A stretch of 64,000 nt of DNA from Desulfofustis sp. PB-SRB1 (GCA_016722945.1 JAEQMT010000010.1:265765-329764), one strand, 5' to 3'; counted from the first letter of the stretch, positions 16,207 through 25,567 are shown. Translations and numbers: made by a program. The notes: generated from the sequence alone by a model not told the origin.

Positions 16207-17184
16207 TTACTTGGCTAGACCGATCGCTTTTATGGTGGCGCCCAGATCACTGTCTGACTGCTTCATCATTTCGATGAGTTCGGCGCTGCCCATATCAACA
16301 ACGGTGGCACCGCGGCTGACCTTGAAATCGGCCCACTGCTGAGTGCCGACAATTTCCTTGACGGCCGCTTCATAAGAACAGACGATGTCTTCCGGCATTC
16401 CTTCGGGGCCGCTCAGGGTAATCCAGGCGGCCAAGGTCCAGCCGCTGGCCAGTTCTTCCTTGGTGGTAGGTACGTCGGGAAGTGCCGCCATCCGCTCGTT
16501 GTGCATATAGGCAAGCCCGACCAGTTCACCCTGTTCGATCAACGACTTTGACTCGGACAGGGCGACCGTGACCACATCGACACCACCCGCCATCAGTTCT
16601 TGCATGGCCGGCCCCGCCCCTTTGCTTGGAATCCAGCGGATGGCATCAGGCGCCAGTCCCTCGGACTGCAGCATACCGGCAAGTGCCAGGTGCCAGATGC
16701 CGCCCTGAGATGTTCCTGAACCGGTCAGCTCTCCCGGATTTTCCCCGGCGTAAGCAATCAGTTCGGTAACTGAGGTGAACGGGGAGCCTTTTTTGACGGT
16801 AACACCGGCCGGGACGATATCGATCAAGGCGATCGGGGAGATGTTTTCATAGGTCAGGTCGGTCAATCCCACCCAGTGCATGGTGTTGATTTCAACGGTG
16901 GCGGCGCCGATGGTATAGCCGTCGGGTTTGGCCGTGGCAATGGCAGAGTGACCGGTGACTCCGTTGCCACCGGTGCGGTTGACCACGTTAAATGGAACGC
17001 CGAATTTTTCCGACAGCATACTTGCCATCATGCGCGAATTTGCGTCCGTACCGCCACCGGCACCCCAGGGTACGATAAAGGTGACCGCACGTTCCGGTTT
17101 CCAGTCGCACGCCGCAAATGCCTGAACACTCATGACTATGGCGACGCACAGCGCCGCTGCCGCTGATAACAGTTTTGTTTTCAT
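16207..17184 (-). CDS. tctC: Tripartite tricarboxylate transporter substrate-binding protein TctC
   Basis: 325 residues from the ATG at 17184, which has an excellent AAAGGAGGGAG ribosome site; the frame is open to 17244. The signal peptide is MKTKLLSAAAALCVAIVMSV...AFA. The Bug/TctC fold shows WKPERAVTFIVPWGAGGGTD, the carboxylate-binding loop, then NRTGGNGVTG and the late LPDVPT block. It binds a periplasmic carboxylate for TctAB. The downstream aldolase and Dha-type kinase suggest a sugar acid or hydroxy-keto acid and not citrate; that is inference. Confidence 0.94.
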   Translation of the reverse strand: MKTKLLSAAAALCVAIVMSVQAFAACDWKPERAVTFIVPWGAGGGTDANSRMMASMLSEKFGVPFNVVNRTGGNGVTGHSAIATAKPDGYTIGAATVEINTMHWVGLTDLTYENISPIALIDIVPAGVTVKKGSPFTSVTELIAYAGENPGELTGSGTSQGGIWHLALAGMLQSEGLAPDAIRWIPSKGAGPAMQELMAGGVDVVTVALSESKSLIEQGELVGLAYMHNERMAALPDVPTTKEELASGWTLAAWITLSGPEGMPEDIVCSYEAAVKEIVGTQQWADFKVSRGATVVDMGSAELIEMMKQSDSDLGATIKAIGLAK

Positions 17185-17285
17185 CTCTTCTCCCTCCTTT
17201 CTTTGTGGTGTTCTTATGCCCTCACAAGTGGCTAGTGAAGGCACCCCTATCCCGGATTCCGCGGAATGTAGAATCCGGAAACTGT

Positions 17286-19703
17286 CTACCCCATGGCGTC
17301 GTCATCCTGGCCGCCGCCCTGCTGGGCTGCCTGCTCTTCTTCTTCGATGACCCGCAGGGCGGCGGCGCCGGCCACCGCCTTGAGAGCTTCTTTGGGGGTA
17401 GTCTCTTTGTTCTTGTCGGCGTGATCGGCTTCAAGCTCCGGGACATCGACGATCACCTTGCGGTGCGCATAGTAGATGCCCTGGGCGTTCAGTGCCTCGG
17501 TAATGAGGCGGTAGGCCTCGCGGCGGATAACGAAATGGGTGCCGGGCTGGGCGGTGAATTTGGCCCGGATGGTCATCACCGAGTTGGTGATCTCCCGCAC
17601 CCCCTGAGATTTCAGGGGCCTGATGAAATCCTTGCCGTACTCCTCGTTCTGGAGCATCTGCTGGCCCACCTTCTTGATGATCTTTCTGATCTTGTCGATG
17701 GGCGCGTCATAGGGAAAATCGAGGTTGAACTTGACGATAATGCCGCCCCGCATGTAGTTGGTAATGGCTCCCAACTCACTGTGCGGGACAATCTGCAGCA
17801 TGCCGCGATGGTGACGTAAAAATACGTTTCGCAGGGTAATCTGTTCGACGGTGCCGGAGACGCTGCCGGCGGTGAGATACTCGCCGACCCGGAAGGCGTC
17901 GTCGAGCAGGTAAAAAAAGCCAGAGAACATATCCGCCACCAGCTTCTGGGCGCCAAAGCCGATGGCGAGACCCACCACCCCGGCCCCGGCCAGCAGCGGC
18001 CCGATGTCCACCCCAACGGAGGAGAGGATCATCATAGTGACCATGATCACCAGCACCGAACCGATAAACTTGCGCACCATTGGCAGCAGGGTATAGGCCC
18101 GGCCCTTGGCGGCGCCGCCGCCCCATTCGCTTTCTTCTTGATCATCCTCTTCTTCTTCGGGCAGCGATTCGGCAATCTTGCGCTCGATCCAGGAACTGAT
18201 CATCTGCCAGAAGAGCAGGGCGAGGGTCATGATAATCACTGCGTCCAGCAGCACATCGGCAAGGGTGGAGACAAACGGGATAACAATGTTCCAGAGGCTC
18301 GCCAGCCAGACGAACAAAGCGCCGATCACGGCAAGCCGTGCGATGGCGTTCGTTCGTATGTAAAGGGCCTGTTCCCGGCGACGCTGTTTAAGCTCTTCAT
18401 CGTCTGGTTCGACACTGTCGTCATAATCGCCCCGGTATAGTTGCAGGGCCAGCATGGTGTATTTGACCAGCCAGCGGACGATGCTGTCGATCACCATCCA
18501 GATGGGCACCGCGAAAAAGCTGAAAATAAACGCGCCCCTGCCCCGCGCGGTGGGGATTGGTTCCCCGGCCGGGCGGACCATGCCGGCCATGTCACTGAGC
18601 AGCAGGAACCACAAAAGAACCAGATAAGCCAAAGCAAGAATGTGCCAAACGGAGGCAAACTGTCGCCGCCCCCAGCCCGGTTCCGGGCCAGTGAAACCCC
18701 GCGGTCTGAGGATCGAGTCGCGAATCGATTTTCTGAAAATGATTACCGCCGCCCCGGTCACCGCCAGCAGCAGGGTAGCGCCAAAGAGCTGCACCAGCAT
18801 TGTGGTTCGGAATTCGGCGCCGAGCCGTTGCAGGACAACAGCGATCATAACGACAGTGTTTATGTAGGCAAACGTGATCACTATAATGGAGTGGTACAAC
18901 CGTGCCTGAGGGCATTCCAGCGGGATGATCCGAAACGTGCGTATGGTGGGTGAAAAGATGATGCCCGAGATGATGATAAACACTCGTATGATGGTAATAA
19001 CCAGCAGTACCGCCATGAAAAAAAGTTGCAGATTGGCCCAGTCGGTCCAGATGAAGCTCATGTACGAGAGATAGGCGGCCCCAAAGAATATTACCAGGCC
19101 AAGCACCTCGGGGATAATTTTGGCAAAGCTCGCGGAGAATTTCTCACTCATGCGGAAAGGCTCCTCGGGACCACGGGCCGGATGCTGGAAATAATTGGGC
19201 AGAACTAAGCGGCGAAAGAGGAATTCCACCCCAAAACCGACGCCGATAAAAACGGCCACCCATATCAGATTGCGCAGGGCGCCTCCGGTGGTGCCGTACG
19301 GGCAGATTGAAGTGAATACCCGGCCAAGATCTGAGGGCACCTGCCGGATCCCGGCAAGCAGGTATCTGAGCTGGGTTTCATATCGGTCCTGGCCTCCGCT
19401 CAACCTGGTGAGCAGTGTCCCCAGGACGCTGCCGGGACCGCTGACGGAAACTGTTTTTGGTGGCGAAACGGCCGGATCTTTTTTCAGCTCTTCAATCAGC
19501 AACTGGCGGAGCTGCTCGTTGGAGAGCCCGGAAAGCTGCGCATCCACATTGCCGCCGGTGGTAACCGCTTCTGAATCCTGGTTGGCGCCGACCTGCTGGC
19601 CGATGCCGGCGGCACGACTGTATTGAGCGAAACCGCTACCGCACACAAAAAACACCACGAGGGCGGCAAGAAGTACACCGATTGAAACATGAGGCTTCAT
19701 CAT
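17286..19703 (-). CDS. Large MscS-family mechanosensitive channel
   Basis: 805 residues. There is a signal peptide, then a periplasmic part rich in Gln and Asn (to about 140), many membrane helices (about 145-550), an acidic cytoplasmic loop (PEEEEDDQEESE), and the MscS core. The pore helix is at about 562-600, LLAGAGVVGLAIGFGAQ followed by FSGFFYLLDDAFRVGEYL, with the beta domain VSGTVEQITLRNVFLR after it. The C-terminal domain ends in an acidic Gln-rich tail. It is much longer than MscS (about 286 residues) and belongs with the multi-helix MscM/YnaI-like types. It releases solutes on osmotic downshock. Confidence 0.9.
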   Translation of the reverse strand: MMKPHVSIGVLLAALVVFFVCGSGFAQYSRAAGIGQQVGANQDSEAVTTGGNVDAQLSGLSNEQLRQLLIEELKKDPAVSPPKTVSVSGPGSVLGTLLTRLSGGQDRYETQLRYLLAGIRQVPSDLGRVFTSICPYGTTGGALRNLIWVAVFIGVGFGVEFLFRRLVLPNYFQHPARGPEEPFRMSEKFSASFAKIIPEVLGLVIFFGAAYLSYMSFIWTDWANLQLFFMAVLLVITIIRVFIIISGIIFSPTIRTFRIIPLECPQARLYHSIIVITFAYINTVVMIAVVLQRLGAEFRTTMLVQLFGATLLLAVTGAAVIIFRKSIRDSILRPRGFTGPEPGWGRRQFASVWHILALAYLVLLWFLLLSDMAGMVRPAGEPIPTARGRGAFIFSFFAVPIWMVIDSIVRWLVKYTMLALQLYRGDYDDSVEPDDEELKQRRREQALYIRTNAIARLAVIGALFVWLASLWNIVIPFVSTLADVLLDAVIIMTLALLFWQMISSWIERKIAESLPEEEEDDQEESEWGGGAAKGRAYTLLPMVRKFIGSVLVIMVTMMILSSVGVDIGPLLAGAGVVGLAIGFGAQKLVADMFSGFFYLLDDAFRVGEYLTAGSVSGTVEQITLRNVFLRHHRGMLQIVPHSELGAITNYMRGGIIVKFNLDFPYDAPIDKIRKIIKKVGQQMLQNEEYGKDFIRPLKSQGVREITNSVMTIRAKFTAQPGTHFVIRREAYRLITEALNAQGIYYAHRKVIVDVPELEADHADKNKETTPKEALKAVAGAAALRVIEEEEQAAQQGGGQDDDAMG

Positions 19704-19766
19704 TTCTCTTTTTCCGGTGATGCTTGAAAATCTGCGCGGTTCATGGCGACGGTTTGAGCGGCTGGC

Positions 19767-21047
19767 CTACAGCGCAGGCAGGCGCGGTTCACAATATGGC
19801 TTCAGCACATCCGGCAGGGTGATGGTACCGTCCTGCCGCTGATAGTTTTCCATGATGGCGATCAGCGTGCGCCCCACCGCCAGCCCGGAGCCGTTGAGGG
19901 TGTGCACCAGGCGGCTCTTTTTCTCGCCTTCGGGGCGGTAGCGGATGCCCCCGCGGCGGGCCTGAAAGTCAAGAAAATTGGAGCATGACGAAATCTCCCG
20001 GTAGGCCTGCTGACCGGGCAGCCACACCTCGATATCATAGGTCTTGGTGGCAGAGAAGCCGAGATCTCCAGAACAAAGGGTCACCACCCGGTAGTGCAGG
20101 CCGAGCATCCGCAGAACGGTCTCGGCATCGGCGAGCAACGATTCCAGTTCGGCGGCCGAGGTCTCCGGGGTGGTAAACTTGACCAGTTCCACCTTGTTGA
20201 ACTGGTGCTGGCGGATGAGGCCCCTGGTATCGCGCCCGTACGAGCCCGCCTCGGAACGGAAACAGGGGGTAAATGCGGTGTATTTGAGGGGCAGATCACG
20301 CTCGTCGATGGTCTCGTCGCGATGGATGTTGGTGAGCGGCACCTCGGCGGTGGGGATCAGATAGAGATCCCAGTCGTCGATCTTGAAAAGATCCTCGGCA
20401 AACTTGGGGAGCTGGCCGGTGGCCGTCATGGACGCGGTGTTAACCAGATAGGGCGGGATAAATTCGCGGTAGCCGTGGCGGGTGGTGTGCAACTCCAGCA
20501 TGAAGGCGGTCAAGGCCCGCTCCAGCTGGGCGGCAAAATCGCTGAGCAGAGAAAAGCGTGCTCCGGAGAGTTTGGCGGCCCGTTCAAAATCGATGATGCC
20601 CAGCTCGGTGCCGAGATCCCAGTGAGATTTTGGGGCAAAATCAAAGGCGGGTTTTTCTCCCCAGGTCTTGATCTCGATATTGTCGGCATCATCATTGCCC
20701 TCGGGCACCGAATCATCCAGGAGGTTCGGCACCGCCATGACAATCTCGCTGAGTTCCTCATCCACCCGGCTCAGTTCCTCGTCCAGTTCCTTAATGCGGC
20801 TGTTGGCCGTCTTCATCTCGGCAACCAGCGGTGCTGCGCTTGCCTCGTCGCCTGCCTGTTTGAATACGGAGATCTCTTTGGAGACCGTGTTGCGACGCTG
20901 CTTGAGTGCTTCCACCTCGGCCAGAATGGCAAGGCGCCGGGCGTCAATAGCGGCAAAAGTGTCGAGCATGCCGATATCGAGGCCGCGGGCGGCGGTTTTT
21001 ACTTTGACCAGGTCGAGATTTTCGCGGATAAAGCGCAGTTCCAGCAT
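19767..21047 (-). CDS. serS: Seryl-tRNA synthetase
   Basis: 426 residues, full length. The N-terminal tRNA-binding coiled coil spans about residues 25-105. Class II motif 2 is [20 protein letters not shown] and motif 3 is [26 protein letters not shown], part of the serine site, is also present. It charges tRNA-Ser and tRNA-Sec in the cytoplasm. It is transcribed toward the MscS gene with a 63-base gap. Confidence 0.98.
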   Translation of the reverse strand: MLELRFIRENLDLVKVKTAARGLDIGMLDTFAAIDARRLAILAEVEALKQRRNTVSKEISVFKQAGDEASAAPLVAEMKTANSRIKELDEELSRVDEELSEIVMAVPNLLDDSVPEGNDDADNIEIKTWGEKPAFDFAPKSHWDLGTELGIIDFERAAKLSGARFSLLSDFAAQLERALTAFMLELHTTRHGYREFIPPYLVNTASMTATGQLPKFAEDLFKIDDWDLYLIPTAEVPLTNIHRDETIDERDLPLKYTAFTPCFRSEAGSYGRDTRGLIRQHQFNKVELVKFTTPETSAAELESLLADAETVLRMLGLHYRVVTLCSGDLGFSATKTYDIEVWLPGQQAYREISSCSNFLDFQARRGGIRYRPEGEKKSRLVHTLNGSGLAVGRTLIAIMENYQRQDGTITLPDVLKPYCEPRLPAL

Positions 21048-21191
21048 GGTAATATCCTTTCAGGGCGTCAGTGAGGGTGGGTGGGCGGGTAGAATGCGTA
21101 AATTGCTTTTCCCGTCGGCTTCTGCTACGTTCCCGTGCGTTTGCGGCTTTTCTTCGTCAAATCCTTCAGCGGGGGCTATAATAGTCAAAGT

Positions 21192-21890
21192 ATGTCTGAA
21201 GCACAACCGGCCCTGGTCGTTTTTCTCCTTTCCCTGCGGCGCTCCGTCAAAACGCTCTTTTTTGCCATTATAATCGCCACTTTTGCTATTTTCTTTCTCA
21301 CCCCGCAACTGCTCGCCATATTGCAGGATCACCTTGCTGAAAAACTCTACTTCTTCACCGTCTCCGGCCCGTTTCTGGCCCATGTCAAACTCGCTTTTTT
21401 CGGCGCCCTGTATCTGCTGATGCCGTGGATTATCGGGGTGGTGCTTAAGGCGGCGGGCAGGCCGTTCGGGCAGACCAGAAAATCGTGGCTCACTTTTGTG
21501 TTCTTTACCTGCCTGTTATTTTATGCGGGCACGGTTTTCTGTTATTTCGTCACCCTGCCGTTTGGCATCAATTTTCTGCTGGGGTTCGGCTCCGAAGAAC
21601 TCAAACCGGTGATTTCCATCGGCAAGTTCGTCACCTTCGTGACCGTCTTCATTCTTGCCTTCGGGGTGATTTTCGAACTGCCGATTCTGATGGTGTTCGC
21701 CGGCAGAACAAAGATGTTGAGCAGACAATTTTTTGCCCGCAACCGAAAATACGCCCTGCTGCTCATTGCCATCACCGCCGCCCTGCTCACCCCGACGCCG
21801 GATATTTTCAACATGGCCCTGATGGGCGGGCCGCTCTATATCCTGTATGAGTTTGGTATTGTTATCCTGCGGCTGATGCGCATCGAGTGA
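21192..21890 (+). CDS. tatC: Divergent TatC-like membrane protein
   Basis: 232 residues from the ATG at 21192 (MSEAQPALVVFLLSLRRSVK), with six predicted helices. The C-terminal half matches TatC well: FYAGTVFCYFVTLPFG, IGKFVTFVTVFILAFGVIFELPIL and ALLTPTPDIFNMAL. The N-terminal and first cytoplasmic loop residues that form the twin-arginine signal site are altered. The usual ExLxELRxR is FLLSLRRSV, and the Glu-containing loop after helix 2 is KAAGRPFGQTRKSW. No tatA or tatB is adjacent. It could be a second, specialised TatC or a non-functional homologue. Confidence 0.8.
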   Translation: MSEAQPALVVFLLSLRRSVKTLFFAIIIATFAIFFLTPQLLAILQDHLAEKLYFFTVSGPFLAHVKLAFFGALYLLMPWIIGVVLKAAGRPFGQTRKSWLTFVFFTCLLFYAGTVFCYFVTLPFGINFLLGFGSEELKPVISIGKFVTFVTVFILAFGVIFELPILMVFAGRTKMLSRQFFARNRKYALLLIAITAALLTPTPDIFNMALMGGPLYILYEFGIVILRLMRIE

Positions 21891-21899
21891 GTGGGTAGT

Positions 21900-22038
21900 G
21901 GGAGCCTTGAAAAATGAAAATCTTCGTTCAAGATCAAGGCGCGAGGAGAATTTTACCGCAGGCCGGATTGATATACCGAGGATAAAATTTTCGGAGCAAC
22001 GATGAGATTGGGCGAAAAGGCCATTTTGCAAGGTTCCC
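21900..22038 (+). repeat. Miniature transposon family B (139 bp)
   Basis: Ends GGGAGCCTTGAAAAATG and, inverted at the right, GGGAACCTTGCAAAATG. It is flanked by TAGT on both sides (21896-21899 and 22039-22042). It has no coding capacity and lies between tatC and the MFS gene, directly before the latter's start. A truncated relative lies at 35836-35869. Confidence 0.85.
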
Positions 22039-22050
22039 TAGTAATATCTC

Positions 22051-23544
22051 ATGAGCACAACTGAGGGTGAGGGGGGACGCCGTACCTGGATTATCTGGGC
22101 GGCATTGCTGGCACTGTTTCTTGGCGCCCTGGATTCGTTGGTGATGACCGCGGCCATGCCCACCATCATCGCCGAGTTGGGTGGCCTGCACCTCTATGCC
22201 TGGAGCTACTCCAGCTACTTCCTGGCCCGGGCCGTGGTCCTGCCGATTTTTGGCAAACTCTCCGACATGTACTCCACCCGGGGGCTCTTCCTGTTCGCCA
22301 TCGGGCTCTTTGTGGCCGCCTCGATAGCAGCCGGGTGCTCGCCATCGATGAAATTTCTGGTGGTTGCCAGGGTATTTCAGGGAATCGGCGGTGGCGGCAT
22401 TTTCGCCCTTGTCTATGTGGTGCTCACCGATGTATCGGCCCCTGAAAACAGGGCCAGGACCCTCTCTTTTGCCAGTGTTGTCTGGGGTGTATCCAGCCTG
22501 ATCGGTCCGACCCTGGGCGGGTTTATCGTCACCTTCTTTTCCTGGCGCTGGATCTTTTTCATCAATATTCCCCTGGGTCTTGTATCGTTTTACGGCATTG
22601 CCCGGTATCTTCAGGAGTTTCGAGAAAAAACAGCGGGCGGGAAACTGGATCTACTCGGGGCCGTGCTGCTTTCCTGCTTCATCCTGGGAATACTGATATT
22701 GATCATGACCGGTGGCAGGGAGCTGCCGATCTTTTCCCTTGCCTATCTTTTCATCGGCTGCATCACCGTCGTTTCCGGTATCTGGTTCTATCGGGTTGAA
22801 GCACGAGCTGAGAATCCGATGCTCAATCTCGGCTATTTCAGGGATCCGTCCTATGGTCTTGGCAATGTCCTGGTATTTTTTTCCAGCTTTGCCATCTTCT
22901 CACTGTTTGCCTACGCCCCAATTCTGCTCCAGGGGGCACTCTCCCAGACCCCCATGCAGGTTGGCTATGCCATGCTGTCGCTGAGCTTCGGCTGGTCGGT
23001 GGGCGCCTTTTTGATAGGCAGAAGCGTGAACTGGGTGGGTTACAAAAACGCGGTGATTGGCGGCGCCGTTCTGGTTGTTATCGGCACCGGCATGACCCTG
23101 GGGTTTTCCCGTGCCACCGGTCTTACTGATTGTTTGCTGGCGTTTTTGCTTGTTGGACTGGGCATGGGGTTTGTCTCTTTGACCACCCTGCTGGTGGTGC
23201 AGAACAGTGTAACCCTCGCCAATCTTGGCACGGCAACCTCTTTTCACCAGTTTGCCCGAACGATGGGGGGCACGATTGGCGTCGGCCTGTGCGGCGGCAT
23301 TGTCACCACCAGGTTGATCAGCGAGTTGAGCGCCGCCGGCCGGCAATTGCCGGATGAGTTGATTTACAAGCTCAAAGAAAGTATGGCCAATCTGTTTCAG
23401 CAGGAGTTTCAGGCCATGGTGCCCGACGCCATGCGCCCACTGCTGCAAGATGCGGTCGTGTCGGGTGTGTATCTTGCCCTGGTGATAGTTTTTGTCGTCT
23501 CGCTGCTTAATCTCGGATTATCGCTGCTGCTTCCAAAAAAATGA
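22051..23544 (+). CDS. DHA2-type MFS multidrug exporter
   Basis: 497 residues with about 14 membrane segments, as in the EmrB/QacA (DHA2) group. Motif A is GKLSDMYSTRGLFL, and the antiporter motif C region is SSLIGPTLGGFIV. LDSLVMTAAMPTIIAEL near residue 30 is the group's helix-1 signature. It exports lipophilic compounds by proton antiport. No EmrA-like adaptor or repressor is adjacent. The start codon comes only 12 bases after a miniature transposon and has no good ribosome site, so the insertion may have changed its expression. Confidence 0.92.
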   Translation: MSTTEGEGGRRTWIIWAALLALFLGALDSLVMTAAMPTIIAELGGLHLYAWSYSSYFLARAVVLPIFGKLSDMYSTRGLFLFAIGLFVAASIAAGCSPSMKFLVVARVFQGIGGGGIFALVYVVLTDVSAPENRARTLSFASVVWGVSSLIGPTLGGFIVTFFSWRWIFFINIPLGLVSFYGIARYLQEFREKTAGGKLDLLGAVLLSCFILGILILIMTGGRELPIFSLAYLFIGCITVVSGIWFYRVEARAENPMLNLGYFRDPSYGLGNVLVFFSSFAIFSLFAYAPILLQGALSQTPMQVGYAMLSLSFGWSVGAFLIGRSVNWVGYKNAVIGGAVLVVIGTGMTLGFSRATGLTDCLLAFLLVGLGMGFVSLTTLLVVQNSVTLANLGTATSFHQFARTMGGTIGVGLCGGIVTTRLISELSAAGRQLPDELIYKLKESMANLFQQEFQAMVPDAMRPLLQDAVVSGVYLALVIVFVVSLLNLGLSLLLPKK

Positions 23545-23559
23545 GCGGCACTGTAAAAA

Positions 23560-23721
23560 TGATGAACTCGTAAAAACCTCAAAATTGCTTGATACCGTCA
23601 TTCCCGCCCTCGATAACAACACTCAAGGGCAGGCTGTAGCGGGAATCCAGTGATTTCAATTAATTATGGATGCCGGGTCAATTACGATATGACGGGTATA
23701 TGGGGTTTTACAAACTCATCA
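23560..23721 (+). repeat. Miniature transposon family A, 162-bp copy
   Basis: Starts TGATGAACTCGTAAAAACC and ends GGGTTTTACAAACTCATCA. It has the long-loop central hairpin and AAAA on both sides (23556-23559, 23722-23725). It lies 15 bases after the MFS stop. Confidence 0.87.
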
Positions 23722-23753
23722 AAAATACCGTGGCAAATAGATGGCCTGGAGGA

Positions 23754-24176
23754 TTACCCGAATTCCTCCAGGATAATGTCGTGGGCGGCCAGCAGGGCGG
23801 CGGTAACACCGTACCTGGTGACCCCGCAGGAGGGGCTGCGGGCCTTGAGATAGGCGGTTTTCACATTTTGACGGCGGGCGATATCGAGTACCTGGTGGGC
23901 GCCATCAATAAAGGGACGGGTAAGGTCCCGGCCGTCGTCAACGCAGAGGACCTGGGCACTTCCGGCCAGCACATCGGCGCCCTCGCCGCCGACTATCTGG
24001 GCCGCCGGGCGCGGGGTGGGCAAGCCGCCAAGCTGTTCGGGGCAGAGCGGAATCCAGTGGACATCACCAAGTTTTTTGAGGCAGTCCGGGCAGCTGATTA
24101 TCCGGCCGTCATAGCGGCTGGCCAGCCCCGCCAGGCAGGCGCTGACAATGACCAGTTTTTTGTTCGGGTCTTGCAT
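23754..24176 (-). CDS. DUF523-family protein
   Basis: 140 residues from the ATG at 24176 (MQDPNKKLVIVSACLAG). Family signatures are SACLAG with its Cys, RYDGRI, CPEQLGGLPTPRPAAQI, and KARSPSCG near the end. The spaced cysteines suggest a metal or Fe-S site, but the biochemical role of DUF523 is not known to me. It is divergent from ftsB with 76 bases between the starts. Confidence 0.9.
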   Translation of the reverse strand: MQDPNKKLVIVSACLAGLASRYDGRIISCPDCLKKLGDVHWIPLCPEQLGGLPTPRPAAQIVGGEGADVLAGSAQVLCVDDGRDLTRPFIDGAHQVLDIARRQNVKTAYLKARSPSCGVTRYGVTAALLAAHDIILEEFG

Positions 24177-24252
24177 AGCAGTGTGGTGTGCGGGTAGAGT
24201 GAGCAGAGTATGGCGCACCCGTTATCTTACCACGTACTGCTACAGTAGGGCC

Positions 24253-24576
24253 ATGGCAACACGAAGAAAACCGAAAAAACCCCTCACCCCCCTGCAGGAA
24301 AACCGGCTGTTGAAGATTGTGCTCGGATTGGTCGTGCTCGGCTTTCTCTGGGTATTGTTTGCCCCGGGATTCGGCGTGGTAAGCCTCTTTTCCATGCGCC
24401 ACAAGGCGGCCGAACTGCGCCTGGAAATTGATGCGCTGGCGGAAAGCAACGAAGAACTTCGCCTGGAGATCGAGCGCCTGCAAAACGACCGTGCCTATCT
24501 GGAGCGTATCGCCCGCGAGGAGCACGGCATGCTCAAGGAAAATGAACGGGTGTTTGATTTCTCCGGGAAAAAATAG
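24253..24576 (+). CDS. ftsB: FtsB/DivIC-type cell-division protein
   Basis: 107 residues. A short basic cytoplasmic N-terminus (MATRRKPKKPL) precedes one membrane helix (LLKIVLGLVVLGFLWVLF), a leucine-rich periplasmic coiled coil (ELRLEIDALAESNEELRLEI) and the typical end LERIAREEHGMLKENERVF. FtsB joins FtsL and FtsQ at the septum. Length and architecture fit; bacterial septum-formation initiator proteins all look like this. Confidence 0.9.
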   Translation: MATRRKPKKPLTPLQENRLLKIVLGLVVLGFLWVLFAPGFGVVSLFSMRHKAAELRLEIDALAESNEELRLEIERLQNDRAYLERIAREEHGMLKENERVFDFSGKK

Positions 24577-24609
24577 CCTCAGCCCGGCGCCGCGGCAGCA
24601 CTGCCGTTG

Positions 24610-25209
24610 CTACGGGCAATTGTTGTGCATTTTCCACATCTGTGGATCGTGGCCGGCCGGAATGTTTGCACACGGGTCATCGGAAAAATAGCCTCGTAGC
24701 CGGTTGTACTCATCGATCTGTTCGGCGGTCACCATTAACGGGGTTTTGAGGTGCGCTGAGAGATGGACGTAGCGCAGTTGGCTGCGTGTTGCACCGATTT
24801 CCTCAAGCAGCCGGGCCAATGAATCATCGGTGATAGTGCCGTCCGCAAATTGATCGTTAAGTACTGTTTCCAACTCAATCAGTTTTTCACCCAGAGGGAT
24901 TGCCGCCTGGCGCATGCTTTCATACAGGGCCTCGATCTCCTCGATCTGTTGCGTGCTCAAACCGATCTCGGTTTTCATCTCAAGCAGATGTATCGGTCCC
25001 GGCATGCCGTTTAACTCCGCCGCCTTGGCCAGCCCCCAGCCGCCGCCGCGGCTTAATTCGTCGATATCATCCTGCGAAAGGCTCTTGATGCGCCGCTGCT
25101 CCTGGCCGGCATAGTGAGAGTGGTGGGAATGGTCCTGAACTGTTGCCGCACCCGCATAGGTGCAGGCAATAAGCAGCAATAGAGGGACAGACAGTAATTT
25201 ACCAAACAT
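24610..25209 (-). CDS. Spy/CpxP-like periplasmic protein
   Basis: 199 residues from the ATG at 25209. It has a signal peptide (MFGKLLSVPLLLLIACTYAGA), a His-rich mature start (DHSHHSHYAG), and then helices with LTxxQ-like repeats: LSTQQIEEIEALYESM and MVTAEQIDEYNRLRGY. Spy/CpxP proteins are periplasmic chaperones or metal-stress sensors; the His cluster and Cys pair may bind metal. The start codon shares its first base with the end of a miniature transposon, so the 5' leader is transposon sequence without a Shine-Dalgarno site. Confidence 0.78.
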   Translation of the reverse strand: MFGKLLSVPLLLLIACTYAGAATVQDHSHHSHYAGQEQRRIKSLSQDDIDELSRGGGWGLAKAAELNGMPGPIHLLEMKTEIGLSTQQIEEIEALYESMRQAAIPLGEKLIELETVLNDQFADGTITDDSLARLLEEIGATRSQLRYVHLSAHLKTPLMVTAEQIDEYNRLRGYFSDDPCANIPAGHDPQMWKMHNNCP

Positions 25210-25369
25210 GGTGGGCTCGTAAAAACCTTGGATTTGCTTGCTACAGTCATTCCCGCCCTCGATAACAACACTCAAGGGCAGGCAGCAGCGGGAATCCGAT
25301 GATCTCAATTAGTATAGATGTAGGTTAAATTGTAGTATGAAGGCGATATGGGTTTTTACCACGCCCTCA
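25209..25369 (+). repeat. Miniature transposon family A, copy at a start codon
   Basis: A 161-bp copy from TGGTGGGCTCGTAAAAACC to GGTTTTTACCACGCCCTCA with the long-loop hairpin. Flanks are AACA and TACA, nearly a duplication. It abuts the start codon of the Spy-like gene, supplying that gene's whole leader. Confidence 0.82.
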
Positions 25370-25567
25370 TACATGAGAGCTGCTCTTTGCAAGGTCCGTC
25401 TTGCTTTCACTTAAACCCAAACAACCACAATAGTTTGTTGCCACGCTTATCACCTGCGCCGTTTGACTGACCGGTGCCAACAAAAGTAACAGATATGTAT
25501 GGACCGAAGAAAGACAATACGTGCCTGGATGAAATCCCTGGATCTGAACATGGTGTTACTCACTTTG
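25370..25567. other. Short unique spacer between two miniature transposons
   Basis: No gene, RNA or terminator recognised. It is bounded by family A copies on both sides. Confidence 0.4.

Noticed and set aside
20094-21074. 326-codon plus-strand frame opposite serS
   Set aside because: It lies wholly antisense to a certain seryl-tRNA synthetase gene and has no recognisable domain.
24148-24252. Upstream extension of the ftsB reading frame
   Set aside because: It encodes a Cys/Trp/Arg mix (CIAVWCAGRVSRVWRTRY) with no ribosome site and overlaps the divergent DUF523 start; FtsB proteins start with a short basic segment right before the helix.
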